Assembly: GCF_009870065.1 (NCBI RefSeq) | Contig: NZ_WWIA01000303.1 | Coordinates: 1-47,687, forward strand | Length of the DNA stretch: 47,687 nucleotides | Direction: 5' to 3' | Source: Streptomyces sp. SID5785 | Lineage (GTDB): Bacteria > Actinomycetota > Actinomycetes > Streptomycetales > Streptomycetaceae | Shown: one piece after another, positions 1-9,489 of the stretch | Layout of the letters: the number at the start of each line of letters is the position of its first letter | Position numbering within the stretch: position 1 is the stretch's first letter | Position numbers and translations under genes: made by a program | The notes under the pieces: model-generated | Seen by the model: only the letters and a program-made list of their open reading frames with translations | What the model was told of the DNA's origin: nothing | Database searches by the model: none

Positions 1-84
1 CCCGCGCCCCTGAAATGCAGGCGCTGCGCGCCGCATTTCCCCGATGGAGGTAGCGGACGAAGTCCGCACCTCCAGGGGCGCGGG
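1..84. repeat. Folded intergenic repeat (three-way junction)
   Basis: Outer arms at 1-11 and 74-84 are perfect inverted repeats (CCCGCGCCCCT / AGGGGCGCGGG). Inside them sit two further perfect hairpins: 12-39 (GAAATGC, GGCGC, 3-nt loop, GCGCC, GCATTTC) and 46-73 (GGAGGT, GCGGAC, 3-nt loop, GTCCGC, ACCTCC). Together they can form a Y-shaped three-way junction. The flank GCGGGGAACTGCGCGACCAG is, from memory, a motif scattered between Streptomyces genes. It lies just downstream of the copper oxidase gene and could act as its terminator. The left arm may extend beyond the window. Confidence 0.75.
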
Positions 85-131
85 GAACTGCGCGACCAGC
101 CCCCACGGACGGAGAGCCGGCGACGGACGCG

Positions 132-2540
132 TCAGCGGGCGGACCGGTCCCCCTTGCCGCACGCGACCCCGTCCCCGTTCCGGTCGAGGCCCAGCGGATC
201 GTCCCGCCCGTTGACGCGGAGCACCCCGTAGTCCCGCCCGGCAAGCCAGGCGCAGCGCCCCCGCGGCGAGGACGCCACCTGCGGCGGGAAGGCCGTGGGC
301 ACACAGACGTTGGCGGAGCCGTAGTGCCGGTCGCACCCGGCGATCACGGGGCTGACCGGCGCCGACGTGCGCGCCGCCCGCTTCCCCTTCGGCTTCGCCG
401 CGAGCCCGTCCGCGAACGCGTGCACGTGCGGCGACACGGCCGTCTCCCCCGTCGGCGCCCCGGTCAGATGCACCCACTGCGCGACCGACGGCACCCCGTT
501 CGCGTCGACCGCGAAGAGCATGTACCAGCCGGGCGGCGCCAGGTTCGGGTTGGGCGTGACGTTCAGGTCGACGTTGGCGCCGTCGACGGACAGCGGCAGG
601 TCGACGTAGCGCTGGTTGGGGTCGGACGAGTGGGTGACCGCGGCGGGGCGGATCAGTTCGGCCTTGGCGATCGGCCGGTCGACGGTGATGCGCTGGGTGT
701 CGCCGTACTTCCACTCCTTGTCGATGACCGACGTGATGGCGGGGCGCTCGCCCTTGAGCAGGTAGGGCGGGGTGTAGATCGACACGTTGTGGTTCCAGCT
801 GCCGTTGCCGGGGTTGTCGCCGGTGGTCATGACGCGGCCGTCGGGCAGCAGGAACGCGGACGAGTGGTAGCCGCGGGCCTCGGGATCCGGGGCGACCGGG
901 TCGAAGGCCGTGGTCGCCGGGTCGAAGATCGACGACTCGTACACGGGGTCGGCGCGGTTGTGCAGGGCGCCACCGGTCTCCAGGACCTTGCCGTCGGGCA
1001 GCAGCACGGCGGAGACGTACATCTTGCCCTGGGCGCCGGTCTCGGGCTGCGGTCCGGCGCCGAGGTCGACGGTGCCCTGCGGGAGCGGCGGCCCGGCGAC
1101 GTAGGCCGGGTTCGGGTCCTTGAGGTCGATGACGTCGACGAGGCGGCCCGCGTCCGGGTTGGAGTCGATGTTGCCGCCGCCCATCGTGAGGACCTTCTGC
1201 TCCTGGGCCGGGGGCAGCAGCACGCTCGCGGACTGGTCGCGCTCGTCCTTGGACCGGAGCCCCGGGACGTCCGTCACGGTGTTCTTGTCGTAGTCGTAGA
1301 GCGAGGCGCCGGTGCCGGGCGTGCCGTTGCCGAAGACGTGGCTGCCGGAGTAGAAGAGGCGGCCGTCCTGGAGGAGGATCATCGACGGGTACAGGCCCCA
1401 GTACGACCAGGTCTGGTTGACCTGCGACGCGGGCAGCCACTCCCCCTTCGCGGCGTCGAAGCGCTCGGCGGTGACGGACCCGGTGGAGTCCTCGCGCAGG
1501 CCGCCGAAGGACATCACGTCGCCGTTGCCCATGACGGTCGCGGACGGGTACCAGTGCCCGTCGTTCATGTCGTTGGTCCTGCTGTAGGTCTCGGTGGCGG
1601 GGTCGAAGACGTAGCTGTCCTTGAAGCCTTCGTAGCCGTGCGAGCCGTCCTTCGCCGGGTAGGCCTTGTTGCCGCTCATCACGAGGACGCGGCCGTCGGC
1701 CAGTTGGACGTGTCCCGCGCAGAACATGTCCTTCGGCGTGGGGATCGTCGTGTACGTGCCCTTCTCGGGGTCGTAGACCGCCGAGGTGAAGGTGCCCGCC
1801 TCGAACATCTCCTCGCTGTTGCCGGAGCCCGCGATGAGCAGGATCTTCCCGTTGCGCAGGACGACGGAGTGCATGGAGCGGACCGGGTTCTGCGTGGGCA
1901 GGACGTCCCAGCGGCCGTCGGCGCACTCCTCGGCGGTGCCCGTGCACTCCGGGTCGGGGACGGCGTCGGCGACCTGCTCCATCGTGTAGTCGTCGGTGGT
2001 CGCCGACCCCGTGCCGTACACGGACACGCCCCAGCTGATGCGGTCGGTGCCCGGCGGGACCTCGGGCGTGCGGACCGACGCCTCGGCCCAGCCGGCGCTC
2101 ATGTCCAGGGTCTTGAGGTCGGTCCAGTACTGCCAGCCGGCCGTCGCGTCGTGCCGGAAGAGGGTGATCGAGGCGTCCGGGGTCGTCGTCCGGTACCAGA
2201 GCCCGAGGTCGTACTGCTTGCCGACGGTGACGGGCGGCGCGCAGTCCGCGGACTCGGTGACGAGCGCCTTGCGGTCCCCGTCGACGCGGCGGGTCAGCTC
2301 GACCTTCATCGCCCTGTCGCCGGTGTGCGCGTCGTCGGTGGCGGTGAAGGAGAAGTCGTTGTCGCCCCAGCCGGACTTCTCCCAGCACGCGGGCATGTCG
2401 CCGGTGCCGGTGCTCTCGAAGCCGGGGTTCTTGACGAGGTTGGCGGCGGAGGCGGGCTGCGGCACGGCCATCAGGAGCGAGGCGGCGAGCGCGGTCACCC
2501 CCGCGAGGGCCGTCCTGCAGGCGGGTCTTCTCGGTCTCAT
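132..2540 (-). CDS. Secreted copper radical oxidase (galactose/glyoxal oxidase family)
   Basis: Predicted 802-aa exported oxidase using a Cu-tyrosyl radical to oxidise alcohols or aldehydes to the next oxidation state with H2O2 release. A signal peptide (about 1-32, AxA cleavage region) is followed by a carbohydrate-binding-like beta domain (33-190), a kelch propeller (215-590), a DUF1929 domain (595-695) and a C-terminal excalibur-like calcium motif (DRNGDGVACG, 786-795). The expected active-site residues can be placed by family comparison: C274 (FCAGH) and Y331 (HWYPS) for the thioether-linked Cys-Tyr, Y558-H559 (GYHSS) and H637 (VTHSS). So it is probably active. It is the last gene of a four-gene operon and its start overlaps the upstream stop by 4 nt (ATGA). 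The GlxA of Streptomyces, partner of CslA, is the nearest described analogue; the added N- and C-terminal modules differ from my recollection of GlxA. Substrate unknown. Confidence 0.88.
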   Translation of the reverse strand: MRPRRPACRTALAGVTALAASLLMAVPQPASAANLVKNPGFESTGTGDMPACWEKSGWGDNDFSFTATDDAHTGDRAMKVELTRRVDGDRKALVTESADCAPPVTVGKQYDLGLWYRTTTPDASITLFRHDATAGWQYWTDLKTLDMSAGWAEASVRTPEVPPGTDRISWGVSVYGTGSATTDDYTMEQVADAVPDPECTGTAEECADGRWDVLPTQNPVRSMHSVVLRNGKILLIAGSGNSEEMFEAGTFTSAVYDPEKGTYTTIPTPKDMFCAGHVQLADGRVLVMSGNKAYPAKDGSHGYEGFKDSYVFDPATETYSRTNDMNDGHWYPSATVMGNGDVMSFGGLREDSTGSVTAERFDAAKGEWLPASQVNQTWSYWGLYPSMILLQDGRLFYSGSHVFGNGTPGTGASLYDYDKNTVTDVPGLRSKDERDQSASVLLPPAQEQKVLTMGGGNIDSNPDAGRLVDVIDLKDPNPAYVAGPPLPQGTVDLGAGPQPETGAQGKMYVSAVLLPDGKVLETGGALHNRADPVYESSIFDPATTAFDPVAPDPEARGYHSSAFLLPDGRVMTTGDNPGNGSWNHNVSIYTPPYLLKGERPAITSVIDKEWKYGDTQRITVDRPIAKAELIRPAAVTHSSDPNQRYVDLPLSVDGANVDLNVTPNPNLAPPGWYMLFAVDANGVPSVAQWVHLTGAPTGETAVSPHVHAFADGLAAKPKGKRAARTSAPVSPVIAGCDRHYGSANVCVPTAFPPQVASSPRGRCAWLAGRDYGVLRVNGRDDPLGLDRNGDGVACGKGDRSAR

Positions 2541-3787
2541 GCGGCGGCTCCCGTGGCGGTCTCGGCCGAGGTCCCGGCCTGGTCCGGTGGGCCGGACGGG
2601 CCGGGTGTCCCGGGCGTGCCGGGCCCCGTCCGTGAGGTCCTGGCCTTCCCGGCGTAGACGAGCGCCTCGGTTCCGGCGAAGCGCAGGACGAACGTGGTGA
2701 CGAGGGCGAGCGCGGTGGCCGGCAGCACGGCCATCCCCAGCTCGCGCACGAACAGGGCGATCAGCGGGATGCGCAGCACCAGGTCGGCGTTGGCCAGCAC
2801 GGCGAAGCGGGCGGTGCGGTCGGCCCAGTGGCGGTGCCGGCGCCGCTCGCGGAACAGGAGGCCCTCGATGAGCAGGAAGTTCCAGACGACGCCCGCCTGG
2901 TTGGCGAGGATCTCGGCCGGCAGGTAGTGCACGCCGGTGCGGGTGAGGGCGGCCAGGGCGAGCAGGTTGGGCACGAAGCCGGTCAGGCCGATCAGGCCGA
3001 ACACCAGCATCCGGGCGAGCGGCGCCGCGGTGCGCAGCTCGACGAGGTGGCGCAGGTAGCGCAGGCCTTCGCGGAGCGTGGACTTGGACGTGCCCGCGTG
3101 CCGCTCCTGGAAGACGAACGGCACCTCGGCGACGGTCAACGGTCCGTTGCGGACGGCGAGTTCGAGGAGGATCTTGTAGCCGAGGGGCTTGAGGGCGTCC
3201 GGGTGGACGGCGGCGCGGCGGATCGCGAAGAAGCCGCTCATCGGGTCGCTGACGCCGCGCAGGGCGCGCGGGAAGAGGCCCTTGGCGAGCCAGGTCGAGG
3301 CGCGGGAGACGGCGACGCGGGAGATCCCGGACAGTCCCGCGCGGCTGCCGCCGGGCAGGTAGCGGCTGGCGACGACGAGCTGGGCGCCCTCCTTCTCGCC
3401 GGTGGCGACCAGTTCGGGGACGAGGGACGGCGGGTGCTGGAGGTCGCCGTCCATGACGACGACCCAGTCGGAGGTGGCGGCCCGCAGTCCGGCGACGACG
3501 GCGCCGCCGAGCCCGCCGTCCGGTGCGTCGCGGTGCAGGACGGTGACCGGGAACGGGCAGTCCTGGGCGATCTCGCGGATGACGCGGGGCGTCTGGTCGG
3601 TGGAGTCGTCGACGAAGAGCACCTCGCAGGGCAGCCGGGCCGGTACCGACTCGGTGATGCGGTAGAGGAGTTCGGCGACGTTGTCCTGTTCGTTGAAGGT
3701 GGGGACGACGATGGTGACGGCCCCGGGTTCGGGCAGTTCCGTGCCGTCGGGTGCCGGGTCGGTGCGGTGCTCGGGGCGCATGCTCAT
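2537..3787 (-). CDS. Polyprenyl-phosphate glycosyltransferase fused to GtrA membrane domain
   Basis: 416-aa protein. The N-terminal half (about 25-250) is a GT2 domain of the dolichyl-phosphate-mannose synthase type: VTIVVPTFNEQDN at its start, VDDSTD, and the DxD-containing MDGDLQHPP. The C-terminal part (about 265-390) holds four hydrophobic helices of the GtrA family, thought to help move polyprenyl-linked sugars across the membrane. The enzyme would load a nucleotide sugar onto polyprenyl phosphate at the cytoplasmic face. I chose the ATG at 3787 because its ATGA overlaps the stop of the preceding gene, as at every junction of this operon; the open frame runs much further upstream but only as the shadow of the neighbouring gene. 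A Pro/Gly/Thr-rich tail (about 390-416) follows the last helix. It probably supplies the donor for the GT39 enzyme encoded immediately upstream. Confidence 0.88.
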   Translation of the reverse strand: MSMRPEHRTDPAPDGTELPEPGAVTIVVPTFNEQDNVAELLYRITESVPARLPCEVLFVDDSTDQTPRVIREIAQDCPFPVTVLHRDAPDGGLGGAVVAGLRAATSDWVVVMDGDLQHPPSLVPELVATGEKEGAQLVVASRYLPGGSRAGLSGISRVAVSRASTWLAKGLFPRALRGVSDPMSGFFAIRRAAVHPDALKPLGYKILLELAVRNGPLTVAEVPFVFQERHAGTSKSTLREGLRYLRHLVELRTAAPLARMLVFGLIGLTGFVPNLLALAALTRTGVHYLPAEILANQAGVVWNFLLIEGLLFRERRRHRHWADRTARFAVLANADLVLRIPLIALFVRELGMAVLPATALALVTTFVLRFAGTEALVYAGKARTSRTGPGTPGTPGPSGPPDQAGTSAETATGAAA

Positions 3788-5403
3788 CGGGTGCTCCCTG
3801 TCCGGATCCGCCGGATCTCGATCCGGTCCTCGCCCGCGCCGAAGGTGGCGACCGGCGTCGAGTGCTTCAGGGCGTCCTTCACGTGCGGCAGGTCGGCGGC
3901 GTCGCGGCGCACGGTCGGTGAGGCGACGACGTAGTCGAGGTCGCGCCAGCCGTGCGGCAGGGTCTTCGTGACCGCGGGGTCGAGGTCGGCCTTGTAGAAC
4001 CAGATGGCGCCGAGTCCGGGCGCGTACCCGGCGTGCACGAGGTCGAGCCAGAGGGCGTCGTCGACGAGGACGCGGGTGCGGGCCGGGTCGGCGACCTTCG
4101 TCGCCATCCAGTCGGCGGCGCCCCGGTACGGCGCGTTCGCGTCGACGGTCATGGCGGTGCGGTCGCCGTCGTACCAGCGGGGTGCGACGAGGGCGGCGGC
4201 GCTCGCCGCGAGGAGGGCCACCGCGGTCAGGCGCAGTCCGCGCGGGGCCCGGCCCCGGTGGACGAGCGCGTGCACGACACCGGCCGCGGCCCCGGCGAGG
4301 ACGAGCGCGAGGAACGGCAGGGCCTGCACGACGTACATGGCGGGCAGGTAGCCGGACGGGCGCATCGCGACGAGCGCGAGCACGGCGACGGCGAGCGCGG
4401 GTCCGGCGAGGGCGCGTGCGGTGACCGACCAGCGCAGGGTGACGAGCAGGAACAGGGCGGCGGTGAGTCCGCCGAGCGGCAGCACCTTGTCGTAGTAGAG
4501 CCAGGAGTGCAGCACGCCGTGCGAGCCGGAGCCCGCGTCGAGGACGAACCCGGAGCCGGGGCGGCCGAGCTGGTAGGTGATGCCGTCCCACAGCGAGACG
4601 TGGCCGCCGCCGGGCAGCAACTCGCCCTTGAGGAGCGCGAACAGGGGGTACGAGAGTCCGACGAGCGCGCACGCGGTGATCGCCCCGGTCAGCGCGAACT
4701 TGCGGGTGGCGGGGTGCCCGTGCCGCCACATCGTGACGAGCAGCGCGGGCAGCAGGACGAGCATCGTCTCCTTCGACAGGACGGCCGTCGCGGCGGCGAC
4801 GCCGGCCGCGAAGTGGTGCCACAGGTGCCGGTTCGGGGAGGCGGCGAGGCAGAACGCGAGGAGCATCCACATCACGGCGATGTTGTCGAGGAAGATCTCG
4901 CGCTGGAGGACGACGGCGAGCGGCGACAGGCCGAACAGGCCCATCGCCAGGCCGGCCGCCCACCGCGGCAGGCGCAGCCGGCGGGCCAGCACGTAGAGCA
5001 GGACGGCGCTGACCGCGCTGACGCCGAGCATGGCGAGCCGCATCGTGCCGACCGTCATGGCGGACGGGTCGGCGAGGGACGGGATCCAGCTGACGGTGGC
5101 GAGCTGGAGCCAGCCGAGCGGCGGGTGGTCGTACCAGTAGGTGTAGTGGGCCAGGCCCTCGCCCTGCTGGACGGCCCAGGCCTGGGCGAGGTACGTGCCC
5201 TCGTCGTCGCTGAAGTTGGGGTAGCCGCTGATGTTCCAGCCCTGCACGAGGACGATCGCGGCGAGGAGCACCCCGCACAGGGCGAGGTCGGCCGGGGAGC
5301 GCCGGAAGCGGACGGCTCTGAGCGGGGTGCGCAGGCGTGCGGGCACAGGTGTGGTCTGCGCGACGGGCGTGGAGCTGCCCGCCGCGGGAAGAGTGGCGGT
5401 CAC
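3784..5403 (-). CDS. PMT/ArnT-type (GT39/GT83-like) membrane glycosyltransferase
   Basis: 539-aa polytopic membrane protein with about eleven hydrophobic helices. The first periplasmic-side loop carries SDDEGTYLAQ (65-74), matching the acidic catalytic motif of PMT/ArnT-fold GT-C enzymes, followed by YDHPPLGW (91-98), also typical of this superfamily. Such enzymes transfer a sugar from polyprenyl phosphate to an acceptor outside the membrane. The soluble C-terminal end (about 430-539) contains a small alpha/beta region. The GTG start at 5403 overlaps the upstream stop as GTGA, and its own stop overlaps the next start as ATGA, so translation is likely coupled. The DPM-type synthase next door is its probable donor source. 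Acceptor (protein, lipid or polysaccharide) cannot be told from sequence. Confidence 0.85.
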   Translation of the reverse strand: MTATLPAAGSSTPVAQTTPVPARLRTPLRAVRFRRSPADLALCGVLLAAIVLVQGWNISGYPNFSDDEGTYLAQAWAVQQGEGLAHYTYWYDHPPLGWLQLATVSWIPSLADPSAMTVGTMRLAMLGVSAVSAVLLYVLARRLRLPRWAAGLAMGLFGLSPLAVVLQREIFLDNIAVMWMLLAFCLAASPNRHLWHHFAAGVAAATAVLSKETMLVLLPALLVTMWRHGHPATRKFALTGAITACALVGLSYPLFALLKGELLPGGGHVSLWDGITYQLGRPGSGFVLDAGSGSHGVLHSWLYYDKVLPLGGLTAALFLLVTLRWSVTARALAGPALAVAVLALVAMRPSGYLPAMYVVQALPFLALVLAGAAAGVVHALVHRGRAPRGLRLTAVALLAASAAALVAPRWYDGDRTAMTVDANAPYRGAADWMATKVADPARTRVLVDDALWLDLVHAGYAPGLGAIWFYKADLDPAVTKTLPHGWRDLDYVVASPTVRRDAADLPHVKDALKHSTPVATFGAGEDRIEIRRIRTGSTR

Positions 5404-6710
5404 GCGGGAACGTCCTCTCGGGCGGCGCGCTCGGTGGGCAGATGCGCGCCCACATGACTGGTGAGCTCCCAGTCGCCGCGGCCGCGGTGCTCGCGCCACA
5501 CGGCGCGGATCGCGGCTCCGGCGAGGAGCACCTGGTAGAAGGGGCCGCCCGCGACGAGCTTGAGGTAGTGCACGAGGCGGACGCGCAGGCCGTACTGCCG
5601 GCCGAAGTCGTGCAGTCCGACGACCTCGAAGACGAAGGTCACGAACGCGGTGACGGCGGGCAGGAAGGTGATGAAGGCGATGCCGACGGGCACGTCCATG
5701 AGCAGGGCGACCGCCGCGTTGAGCGGGATGATCAGGCCGGTGAAGGCCTGCATGAACGGGGTCATGAGCGTGTACCGGGCGAGGAGCCGCTGCCGGAACG
5801 TGGGCAGCTGCTTCCAGTCCTTCTTCCGGTAGACCTGGAGGAATCCCTGGTTCCAGCGGGTGCGCTGCTTGAGCAGGGACAGCAGGGTGCCCGGGGTCTC
5901 CTCGCGGGTGACCATGTCGGAGTCGTAGGCGACGACGACCTTCTTGCCGGTGCTGGACAGGCGCACGCCGAGGTCGCAGTCCTCGGCGAGGCAGTCCGGG
6001 TCCCAGCCGCCGGCCTCGCGCAGCACGCTCGTGCGGACGAAGACGGTGTTGCCGCCGAGCGGGATGAAGCCTTTCTGGGCGTGCAGGTGCAGCCGGGAGC
6101 GGAACCAGAAGAAGTACTCGAGGCAGTTGCGCAGGCTGTACCAGCTGGAGTGGAAGTTGATCAGCTGGACGCCGCCCTGCACGACGTCGGCGCCGGTGTC
6201 GCGGAAGGCGTGGTCGACGTGGGTGAGCAGGTCGTGGTGGACCTGGTCCTCGGCGTCGAAGACCCCGACGACGTCGCCGCGGCAGTGCGGCAGCGCGGTG
6301 TTGAGCGCCTTCGGCTTGTTCTTCCTGTCGTGGGTGTCGACGACGACCCGGACGCGCGGGTCGCGGGCGGCCGCGCGCTCGGCGACCTCGGCGGTCTCCG
6401 GGTCGTCGTGGCCGACGATGACGATGATCTCGAAGTCGCGGTGCCCGGACTCGAGCAGCCGCTGGATGGTGTGGTCGAGCACGGCCTGCTCGTGCCGGGC
6501 CGGCAGGAGCAGCGAGAAGGACAGGGCCCCGTGATCGTCGGGGCTGGCGAATCGGGTGGAGGCGAGCACTTCCGGCGTGCGCCAGGCGTGCATCTGCCAC
6601 CACAGCGTGAAGGCGGCCATCCAGAACAGGGCCAGTGAAACGGCCGCGACGAGCGCAGCACTGAGCATGGTGCCGGCATCGGACATGCCGACAGCATCGG
6701 TCGCAAGCAA
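5400..6710 (-). CDS. Cellulose-synthase-like processive GT2 glycosyltransferase
   Basis: 436-aa membrane GT2 with one N-terminal helix (about 15-38) and several C-terminal helices (about 310-400). The motifs of processive synthases are all present: FDAED (151-155, DxD), AED (242-244, catalytic base region) and QRTRW (282-286, Q/RxxRW). It probably polymerises or extends a beta-linked glycan and passes it through the membrane. It is shorter than CesA/BcsA and lacks a PilZ domain. The first codon is uncertain: a TTG at 6710 follows a GGGGGGA-containing stretch, while ATGs at 6686 and 6668 have no clear ribosome site. First gene of a four-gene operon with a copper radical oxidase, reminiscent of the CslA-GlxA pair for hyphal-tip glycan. 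Confidence 0.85.
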   Translation of the reverse strand: MLATDAVGMSDAGTMLSAALVAAVSLALFWMAAFTLWWQMHAWRTPEVLASTRFASPDDHGALSFSLLLPARHEQAVLDHTIQRLLESGHRDFEIIVIVGHDDPETAEVAERAAARDPRVRVVVDTHDRKNKPKALNTALPHCRGDVVGVFDAEDQVHHDLLTHVDHAFRDTGADVVQGGVQLINFHSSWYSLRNCLEYFFWFRSRLHLHAQKGFIPLGGNTVFVRTSVLREAGGWDPDCLAEDCDLGVRLSSTGKKVVVAYDSDMVTREETPGTLLSLLKQRTRWNQGFLQVYRKKDWKQLPTFRQRLLARYTLMTPFMQAFTGLIIPLNAAVALLMDVPVGIAFITFLPAVTAFVTFVFEVVGLHDFGRQYGLRVRLVHYLKLVAGGPFYQVLLAGAAIRAVWREHRGRGDWELTSHVGAHLPTERAAREDVPA

Positions 6711-6733
6711 ACAGATCCCCCCAGATCCCCCCA

Positions 6734-6754
6734 GGCATGACGAGTCGTCATGCC
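6734..6754. promoter_or_regulatory. 21-bp palindrome before the glycan operon
   Basis: Perfect inverted repeat with 10-bp arms (GGCATGACGA / TCGTCATGCC) around one central base, ending 24 nt before the first gene's TTG start. A -10-like TATCCT on the minus strand (6778-6773) lies about 20 nt upstream, so a bound protein would sit just past the transcription start, a usual repressor position. A short terminator for the gene ending at 6824 is the alternative, but no T-run follows. Confidence 0.55.
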
Positions 6755-6823
6755 CACCCCACCGATGAAGCGAGGATATGGGGAACCTGTGAAGACGGGG
6801 GGCCTGTTCGGATAAATACCGTG

Positions 6824-8851
6824 CTAACCCTGCGTTTCGCCCAAGATACGGTTCAGTCCGGCCACATCCGTCACGGGGGCATCACACACGAAGTGATGGC
6901 ATACGTAAGCGGTTTCCCGCCCGTCCACCTGCGGCCGGTCGGCGAGCAGCGGCAGTTCGTCACCGCCCTCGGGCCCCGCGGCGACCACGGCGCCCGGCGC
7001 CGTCGCGATGAGCGCCGCGTGGTGCAGCCGGCCGCCGACCTCCCCGACGACGGCGATCTCGCGCGGGCCGTCGAGCAGTGCCTCGCCGACCGCGAGGCCG
7101 TTCCCGATGAACCGGGGCGCGCGCGGACCGAGCGCCTTCACGACGCCCGAGGCCCGCTCGGCCGCGGTCCGGTGCGGCTCCGAGCCGGTCTGCGCCGCGT
7201 ACGACAGGAGCGCGCCCGCGGCGGCCGTCCAGCCGGACGGGGTCGCGTTGTCGGTCGGGTCCTGCGGCCGGCGGATCAGCCGCTCGGCGTCGGAGGCCGT
7301 GTCGTACAGGGCGCCGCTGTCCGGGTCGGTGAACCGGTCGAGCACGTGGTCGAGCAGGAACCCGGCGAACTCCAGCCACACGCCCTCGCCGGTCACCGAC
7401 GCCAGTGTCAGGAAGCCCTCGGCGACGTCCGCGTAGTCCTCCAGGACCCCCGCGTTCTGCCCGGCCCGCCCGTCCCTGCTCGTCCGCGTCAGGCGCGCGG
7501 AGGGGTCCATGTGCAGCCGCACCAGCAGGTCACCGGCGCAGACGGCGGCGTCGACGAGGTCCTGGCGGCCGAAGTACGCGCCGGTCTCGGCGAGCGCGGC
7601 GATCGCCAGCCCGTTCCACGCGGCCACCACCTTGTCGTCGCGGCCCGGTGCGGGACGCTCCGCGCGGGCGGCCAGCAGCCGCTCCCGGATGCGCGCCTGC
7701 CGCGCCGCGTCGGCGACGCCCGCGTCCTGCGGCAGCCGCAGCACCGAGGCGCCCTCCTCGAAGGTGCCCTCCTCGGTGACCCCGTAGAGCGCGGCGGCCA
7801 CGGCCCCGTCCTCGGCGCCGAGCACCTGCGTGAGCTGCTGCGGCGTCCACACGTAGTAGGCGCCCTCGACCTGCTCGCCGCTGACCGGGTCCGCACTGTC
7901 CGCGTCGAGTGCGGAGGCGAACCCGCCCTCGTTCGTGCGCAGTTCGCGGACCATGAAGTCGGCGGTCTCCAGCGCGATCCGCCGGGCGAGCTCACTGCCC
8001 GTGGACCGCCACAGGTGCGCGTAGGCCCGGCAGAGCAGCGCGTTGTCGTACAGCATCTTCTCGAAGTGCGGCACCGTGAACTCGCGGTCCACGGAGTAGC
8101 GCGCGAAGCCACCGCCGAGCTGGTCGTAGATCCCGCCGCGCGCCATCCGCTCGCACGTGTCGACGGCCATCTGGAGCGCGCCCTCGGCGCCGGTCCGCGC
8201 GTGGTGGCGCAGCAGGAACTCGATCACCATGGACGGCGGGAACTTGGGCGCTCCCCCGAAACCGCCGTACGTCGCGTCGTACTCCCGGGTCAGCCCGAGC
8301 AGCGCCGCCGCGAGCTCCTCCTCACCGGGCATCTCCGTGTTCCCGTACGGGAGTTCACGCTGCGCGAGATCCGCGGTGATCTTCCCCGCGACCTCGGAGA
8401 CCTCGCCGCGCCGGCCCGTCCACGCGTCCCGCACCCCGCCCAGCACCTGGGTGAACGACGGCATGCCGTGCCGCGGCTCGGGCGGGAAGTACGTCCCGAA
8501 GTAGAACGGCTCGGCGTCCGGCGTCAGGAACACCGTCATGGGCCAGCCGCCCTGCCCCGTGGCCGCCTGCACGGCCTCCATGTAGACGGCGTCGACGTCG
8601 GGCCGCTCCTCGCGGTCCACCTTGATGTTCACGAAGTGCTCGTTCATGACGGCGGCGGTCGCCTCGTCCTCGAACGACTCGTGCGCCATGACGTGGCACC
8701 AGTGGCAGGCCGCGTACCCGACCGACAGCAGCACGGGCACGCCGCGCCGCCGCGCCTCCTCGAACGCTTCGGGCGTCCAGGGCCACCAGTCCACGGGGTT
8801 GTCGGCGTGCTGGAGCAGATACGGCGACTGGGATTCGGCCAGGCGATTCAT
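6824..8851 (-). CDS. DUF255 thioredoxin-fold protein (YyaL/SSP411 family)
   Basis: 675-aa cytoplasmic protein of the conserved YyaL/spermatogenesis-associated-protein-20 family. The N-terminal DUF255 thioredoxin-like domain (about 1-165) carries a CHWC redox motif (49-52, in [14 protein letters not shown]), and the remainder is an (alpha/alpha)6-barrel-like region resembling glycan-modifying enzymes or epimerases. Length is normal for the family. The start at 8851 ([15 protein letters not shown]) was chosen because the family begins almost exactly there; the upstream open frame is low-complexity Arg/Gly. The true activity of the family is not established. It ends with TAG at 6824, and the next minus-strand gene starts 113 nt further on beyond a palindrome. 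Confidence 0.9.
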   Translation of the reverse strand: MNRLAESQSPYLLQHADNPVDWWPWTPEAFEEARRRGVPVLLSVGYAACHWCHVMAHESFEDEATAAVMNEHFVNIKVDREERPDVDAVYMEAVQAATGQGGWPMTVFLTPDAEPFYFGTYFPPEPRHGMPSFTQVLGGVRDAWTGRRGEVSEVAGKITADLAQRELPYGNTEMPGEEELAAALLGLTREYDATYGGFGGAPKFPPSMVIEFLLRHHARTGAEGALQMAVDTCERMARGGIYDQLGGGFARYSVDREFTVPHFEKMLYDNALLCRAYAHLWRSTGSELARRIALETADFMVRELRTNEGGFASALDADSADPVSGEQVEGAYYVWTPQQLTQVLGAEDGAVAAALYGVTEEGTFEEGASVLRLPQDAGVADAARQARIRERLLAARAERPAPGRDDKVVAAWNGLAIAALAETGAYFGRQDLVDAAVCAGDLLVRLHMDPSARLTRTSRDGRAGQNAGVLEDYADVAEGFLTLASVTGEGVWLEFAGFLLDHVLDRFTDPDSGALYDTASDAERLIRRPQDPTDNATPSGWTAAAGALLSYAAQTGSEPHRTAAERASGVVKALGPRAPRFIGNGLAVGEALLDGPREIAVVGEVGGRLHHAALIATAPGAVVAAGPEGGDELPLLADRPQVDGRETAYVCHHFVCDAPVTDVAGLNRILGETQG

Positions 8852-8898
8852 ACCGGCATCGTCGCACGAGCCCGCGGCCGCGGCCGGGAGCCCCCGCC

Positions 8899-9351
8899 TC
8901 AGTCCGCCGGGTCGCCCGGGTGCGCCGCCGGGCCGCCCGCCGCGTCGAGCGCCGCGGTCCGCCGGACGCCCGCGACCTGCCGGTAGGACGCGTCGAGGAG
9001 TTCCGCGACCTCCTGCCAGTCGACGTCGTCCGGGCCGGTGCCGCCGCCTGCGGTGAGGTCGAGGCCGATCCATCCGGACGGGGCGAGGTAGGCGGGCGCG
9101 AAGAAGCGCGGATCGTCGGCGAGGGCCGCCCGGTCCCCCTCGTCCGGCAGCACGAGGAGCGCCTGGTCGTAGGGGACGCGGGTGTCGGCGGTCCCCTTGG
9201 TCGAACCCCCGTACCAGGCGAAGAACTTGCCGGCCCGGAACCCCGGCCGCCCGTGCGCCACCCGCTCCTCGGCCCCCGGGAACGCAAGGGCCACGCGGCG
9301 CAGCCGCACCAGGTAGGGGTCGTCGTCGTCGAACATGACGGGATGAGGCAT
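8899..9351 (-). CDS. MmcQ/YjbR family protein
   Basis: 150-aa protein with the MmcQ/YjbR (DUF419) fold: a short helix ([18 protein letters not shown]), [13 protein letters not shown], a central sheet (ALLVLPDEG) and the typical end GWIGLDL...[17 protein letters not shown]. These are small CyaY-like proteins once proposed to bind DNA; function is unproven. The ATG at 9351 places the family motif near the N-terminus. Its last 25 residues are Ala/Pro/Gly-rich. It sits 47 nt upstream of the DUF255 gene in the same direction and is divergent from the STAND gene, with a 138-bp shared promoter region. Confidence 0.82.
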   Translation of the reverse strand: MPHPVMFDDDDPYLVRLRRVALAFPGAEERVAHGRPGFRAGKFFAWYGGSTKGTADTRVPYDQALLVLPDEGDRAALADDPRFFAPAYLAPSGWIGLDLTAGGGTGPDDVDWQEVAELLDASYRQVAGVRRTAALDAAGGPAAHPGDPAD

Positions 9352-9489
9352 GGCTGGATGATGACAGCCGGAGGCGGCGCGGCGCCGCATTGTCCGGCCG
9401 GACGCTCCGCCGGGCCTCTCGCGCCTTCCCCCCGTACGCAGGACACTTGACCGTGAACGGACGTGATGTCGACCGGAGGGGGACCGAGT

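Noticed and set aside
324..2657. Long plus-strand open frame opposite the copper oxidase gene
   Set aside because: Low-complexity Arg/Val/Gly composition without any domain; a GC-rich shadow of the minus-strand gene.
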